Shown one piece after another: positions 5,624 to 7,208 of a stretch of DNA of 7,208 nucleotides. The stretch is from CAYYTU01 sp964474655 (lineage in GTDB: Bacteria > Chloroflexota > Anaerolineae > B4-G1), in assembly GCA_964474655.1 (NCBI GenBank), contig CAYYTU010000117.1:1-7208 (forward strand). Direction: 5' to 3'. The stretch's first letter is position 1, and every line of letters starts with the position of its first letter. Below the pieces are notes generated by a model. It was not told the DNA's origin. It was given only the letters and a program-made list of their open reading frames with translations, and ran no database searches. A program made the translations under genes and the position numbers.

Positions 5624-6265
5624 ATGATCTACACCCAATTGACTTCGCCGTCTGGCTGTTGGATGTGGAGCCTGAGGCGATCCGGCGCGTCCGCCCGCTG
5701 AACGTCGAGTTGCCGGCCGACACCCTGCGAAGCGACACCGTCTTCCGGGTCACGTTGGCCGATGGGTGTGGCACGGTGCTGCACATTGAGTTTCAGGGCC
5801 GGCGCAGCGAGCGTCCGATGCCGCTGCGGATGCTCGATTATCTCAGCACAGGAGGCACTTGATGAGGAAGACCGAGTTCGCATATTGGTGGCTTTGACCA
5901 GTTTGATGCAAGACGAGGAGGTGCTGAAAATGGCCGAGCAGCTTGTGAGAAACATCAGTCAGGATCCTATCCTGGACACACCCTTCCTGTGCCGTATCCG
6001 GGCCCAAGGACGAGAAGAGGGGCGCGAGGAGGGTTTGACCAAGGGGCTGTCAGAGGCGATTTTGGACATCCTGGTGGCTCGCCTGGAGCCCTCGGTGCAA
6101 GTCTACCGCCGGATTGAACGTCGACTGGATAACATTACGGATGAGGCAGAACTGCGCGCCCTGCTGGAGATAGCACGGATGACATCGCTGACGTCGAGCG
6201 TGCGTTGGAATCTCGACAGGATTGACGCGCTTATCGCTTTCCCCAAACCAATGGAGTGTCTATGA
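5624..6265 (+). pseudogene. Rpn-like PD-(D/E)XK nuclease/transposase pseudogene
   Basis: Remnants of a Rpn-family recombination-promoting nuclease (YhgA-like transposase relative) lie in different frames. From ATG 5624 the reading is MIYTQ, then the frame shifts by one near 5637. The family-like sequence continues to about 5845: IDFAVWLLDVEPEAIRRV, then RPLNVELPADTLRSD and LHIEFQGRRSERP, ending RMLDYLS. It keeps the acidic residue in RSDTVF and the E-x-Q of the nuclease core. This frame stops at 5860-5862. The C-terminal part resumes in another frame, from about 5858 (LDEEDRVRILVALTSLM) through the REEGREEGLTKG charged stretch to a TGA at 6263-6265. About 100 or more residues normally found between the two parts appear to be missing, so an internal deletion is likely. 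Its stop overlaps the acyl-CoA synthetase start as ATGA. It separates that gene from iorB and probably inserted into the cluster. The C-terminal fragment could still be translated from ATG 5906, but function is unlikely. Confidence 0.75.
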
Positions 6266-7208
6266 GCCTACAATATCTCTTCTATCCCCGCGGCGTGGCT
6301 GTCATTGGCTCGGCGTCCGAGGGCAAATTGGGCTACGAGCTGATCCGCCAGATGTTGGACGGCGGCTACGAGCACGTCTTCGCCGTCAATCCCAAAGCGC
6401 AGGGGGCGCTTGCTGCGCCGGGCTACGACGCCGTGGCGAAGATTGAGCGGCCGGTCGACCTGGCCGTGATCATCTCGCCGCCCTCGACGGTGCCGGGCGT
6501 GCTGGAGGATTGCGGCGCGGCCGGCGTCGAGGCGGCCGCCATCATCACCGCTGGCTTCTCCGAGGTCGGCAACCGCGAGGCCGAGGAGGAGATCCGGCGC
6601 GTGGCCCAGCGGAGCGGCGTCCGCTTCGTCGGGCCCAACTGCGCGGGCATCGTCAACACCGCGCACGACCTCTACCCCACGCTGGAGACGCGCCCGCCGG
6701 CCGGCGCCACGTCCGTCGTGGCCCAGAGCGGCGCGGTGGGCGGCGTCGTGCTGGCCTGGGCCAAGCAGTACGGCCTGGGCATCGGCAAGTTCGTCAGCTA
6801 TGGTAACGGCGCTGACCTGAACGAGATCGATCTTCTGCACTACCTGGCCGACGACCCGGAGACGGAGGTGGTGGCGCTCTACATCGAAAGCGCCAGCGAC
6901 GGCCCGGCGTTTATGGAGGCGCTGCGGGCCTGCACGCGTCGCAAGCCGGTGGTGGTGATCAAGGCCGGGCGCACGCAGGCGGGCCAGCGGGCCACGCTCT
7001 CGCACACCGGCTCGATGGCCGGGGCCGACGCGGTCTACGAGGCGGCGCTGAAGCAGTGCGGCGCGCTTCGTGTCCACACCATCGAGGATCTGTTCGACTT
7101 CTGCAAGGCCTACACCAATGTGCCGCCGCTGGCGGGACGGCGGATCGCCATCGTGACCAACTCCGGCGGGCCGGGCGTGATGGCCGCCGACCGCGCCGAG
7201 GAGGTCGG
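6262..7208 (+). CDS. acyl-CoA synthetase (NDP/ADP-forming), alpha region, 3'-partial
   Basis: 315 residues are visible before the window ends. The family converts acyl-CoA plus ADP (or GDP) and phosphate to the acid, CoA and ATP, acting in the cytoplasm. The CoA-binding Rossmann domain begins with YPRGVAVIGSASEGKLG (8-24). FVGPNCAGI (from 122) and VAQSGAVGG (153-161) form the succinyl-CoA-ligase-like region. LSHTGSMAGAD carries His248, the expected phosphorylated histidine of the alpha subunit. VTNSGGPGVMAAD (298-310) starts the next subdomain. The usual residue after the Cys of GPNC is Leu; here it is Ala. ATG 6262 has GGAG at 6253-6256 (5 nt spacing) and a 4 bp overlap with the pseudogene stop. 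Whether the protein is alpha only or an alpha-beta fusion lies beyond the edge. Next to iorAB it would be expected to act on aryl-acetyl-CoA, although protein acyltransferases also share this domain. Confidence 0.9.
   Translation, partial: MSLQYLFYPRGVAVIGSASEGKLGYELIRQMLDGGYEHVFAVNPKAQGALAAPGYDAVAKIERPVDLAVIISPPSTVPGVLEDCGAAGVEAAAIITAGFSEVGNREAEEEIRRVAQRSGVRFVGPNCAGIVNTAHDLYPTLETRPPAGATSVVAQSGAVGGVVLAWAKQYGLGIGKFVSYGNGADLNEIDLLHYLADDPETEVVALYIESASDGPAFMEALRACTRRKPVVVIKAGRTQAGQRATLSHTGSMAGADAVYEAALKQCGALRVHTIEDLFDFCKAYTNVPPLAGRRIAIVTNSGGPGVMAADRAEEV

Noticed and set aside
5850..5897. AGGAGG followed 6 nt later by ATG at 5862, encoding an 11-residue peptide (MRKTEFAYWWL)
   Set aside because: The spacing is ideal, but the frame stops at 5895-5897 and lies in the junction of a pseudogene. 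It is most likely coincidence.
6268..7077. Minus-strand open frame of 269 residues opposite the acyl-CoA synthetase
   Set aside because: It is a shadow of the + strand gene, whose CoA-binding, GPNC and SHTG motifs are unmistakable.
1..7208. CRISPR array, tRNA, rRNA or complete insertion sequence
   Set aside because: No regularly spaced long repeats, tRNA-like cloverleaf with CCA-type ends, rRNA signature or paired terminal inverted repeats around a transposase were seen on either strand.

Overview
The window is a GC-rich bacterial chromosome segment with all convincing genes on the + strand. Third codon positions are strongly G/C-biased, and starts have recognisable Shine-Dalgarno sequences. 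The gene content is a ferredoxin-linked indolepyruvate oxidoreductase, an ADP/NDP-forming acyl-CoA synthetase, a cyclic amidohydrolase and a degraded Rpn-type nuclease gene, with 7-8 bp degenerate tandem repeats between genes. Together these suggest an anaerobic or facultative member of the Chloroflexota (Anaerolineae-like). That is inference from style and content, not a proven assignment.

Layout. (1) 28-1041 is an unrecognised 337-residue protein that may begin upstream of the window. (2) A near-consensus sigma-70 promoter (TTGACG, 16 bp, TATAAT) overlaps its stop codon and leads into a 105-residue protein with two predicted membrane helices (1150-1467). (3) After a 90 bp gap holding a hairpin and an 8-bp-period repeat comes a tightly packed catabolic cluster: a dihydropyrimidinase/hydantoinase-type amidohydrolase (1558-2904), iorA (2901-4808, TTG start, 4 bp overlap) and iorB (4853-5491). 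(4) 5492-6265 interrupts the cluster. It has its own sigma-70-like promoter, a structured repeat predicted to form a three-way junction between imperfect 11 bp direct repeats, and an Rpn/PD-(D/E)XK nuclease pseudogene with frameshifts and an internal deletion. (5) An NDP-forming acyl-CoA synthetase starts at 6262 and runs off the right edge.

How the genes could work together. IorAB converts aryl-pyruvates (from aromatic amino acids) plus CoA to aryl-acetyl-CoA, CO2 and reduced ferredoxin. An ADP-forming acyl-CoA synthetase can then recover ATP from the thioester. The amidohydrolase, translationally coupled to iorA, would hydrolyse a cyclic amide such as a 5-substituted hydantoin or dihydropyrimidine. 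No carbamoylase or aminotransferase is visible, so a hydantoin-to-aryl-acetate route is a hypothesis only. The three-gene core plus the synthetase looks like an energy-conserving fermentation module split by a decaying mobile-type gene.

The most unusual structural features are the 8 bp tandem array across the iorA stop, the 7 bp tandem array inside the 5' coding end of iorB, and the cloverleaf-like repeat upstream of the pseudogene.
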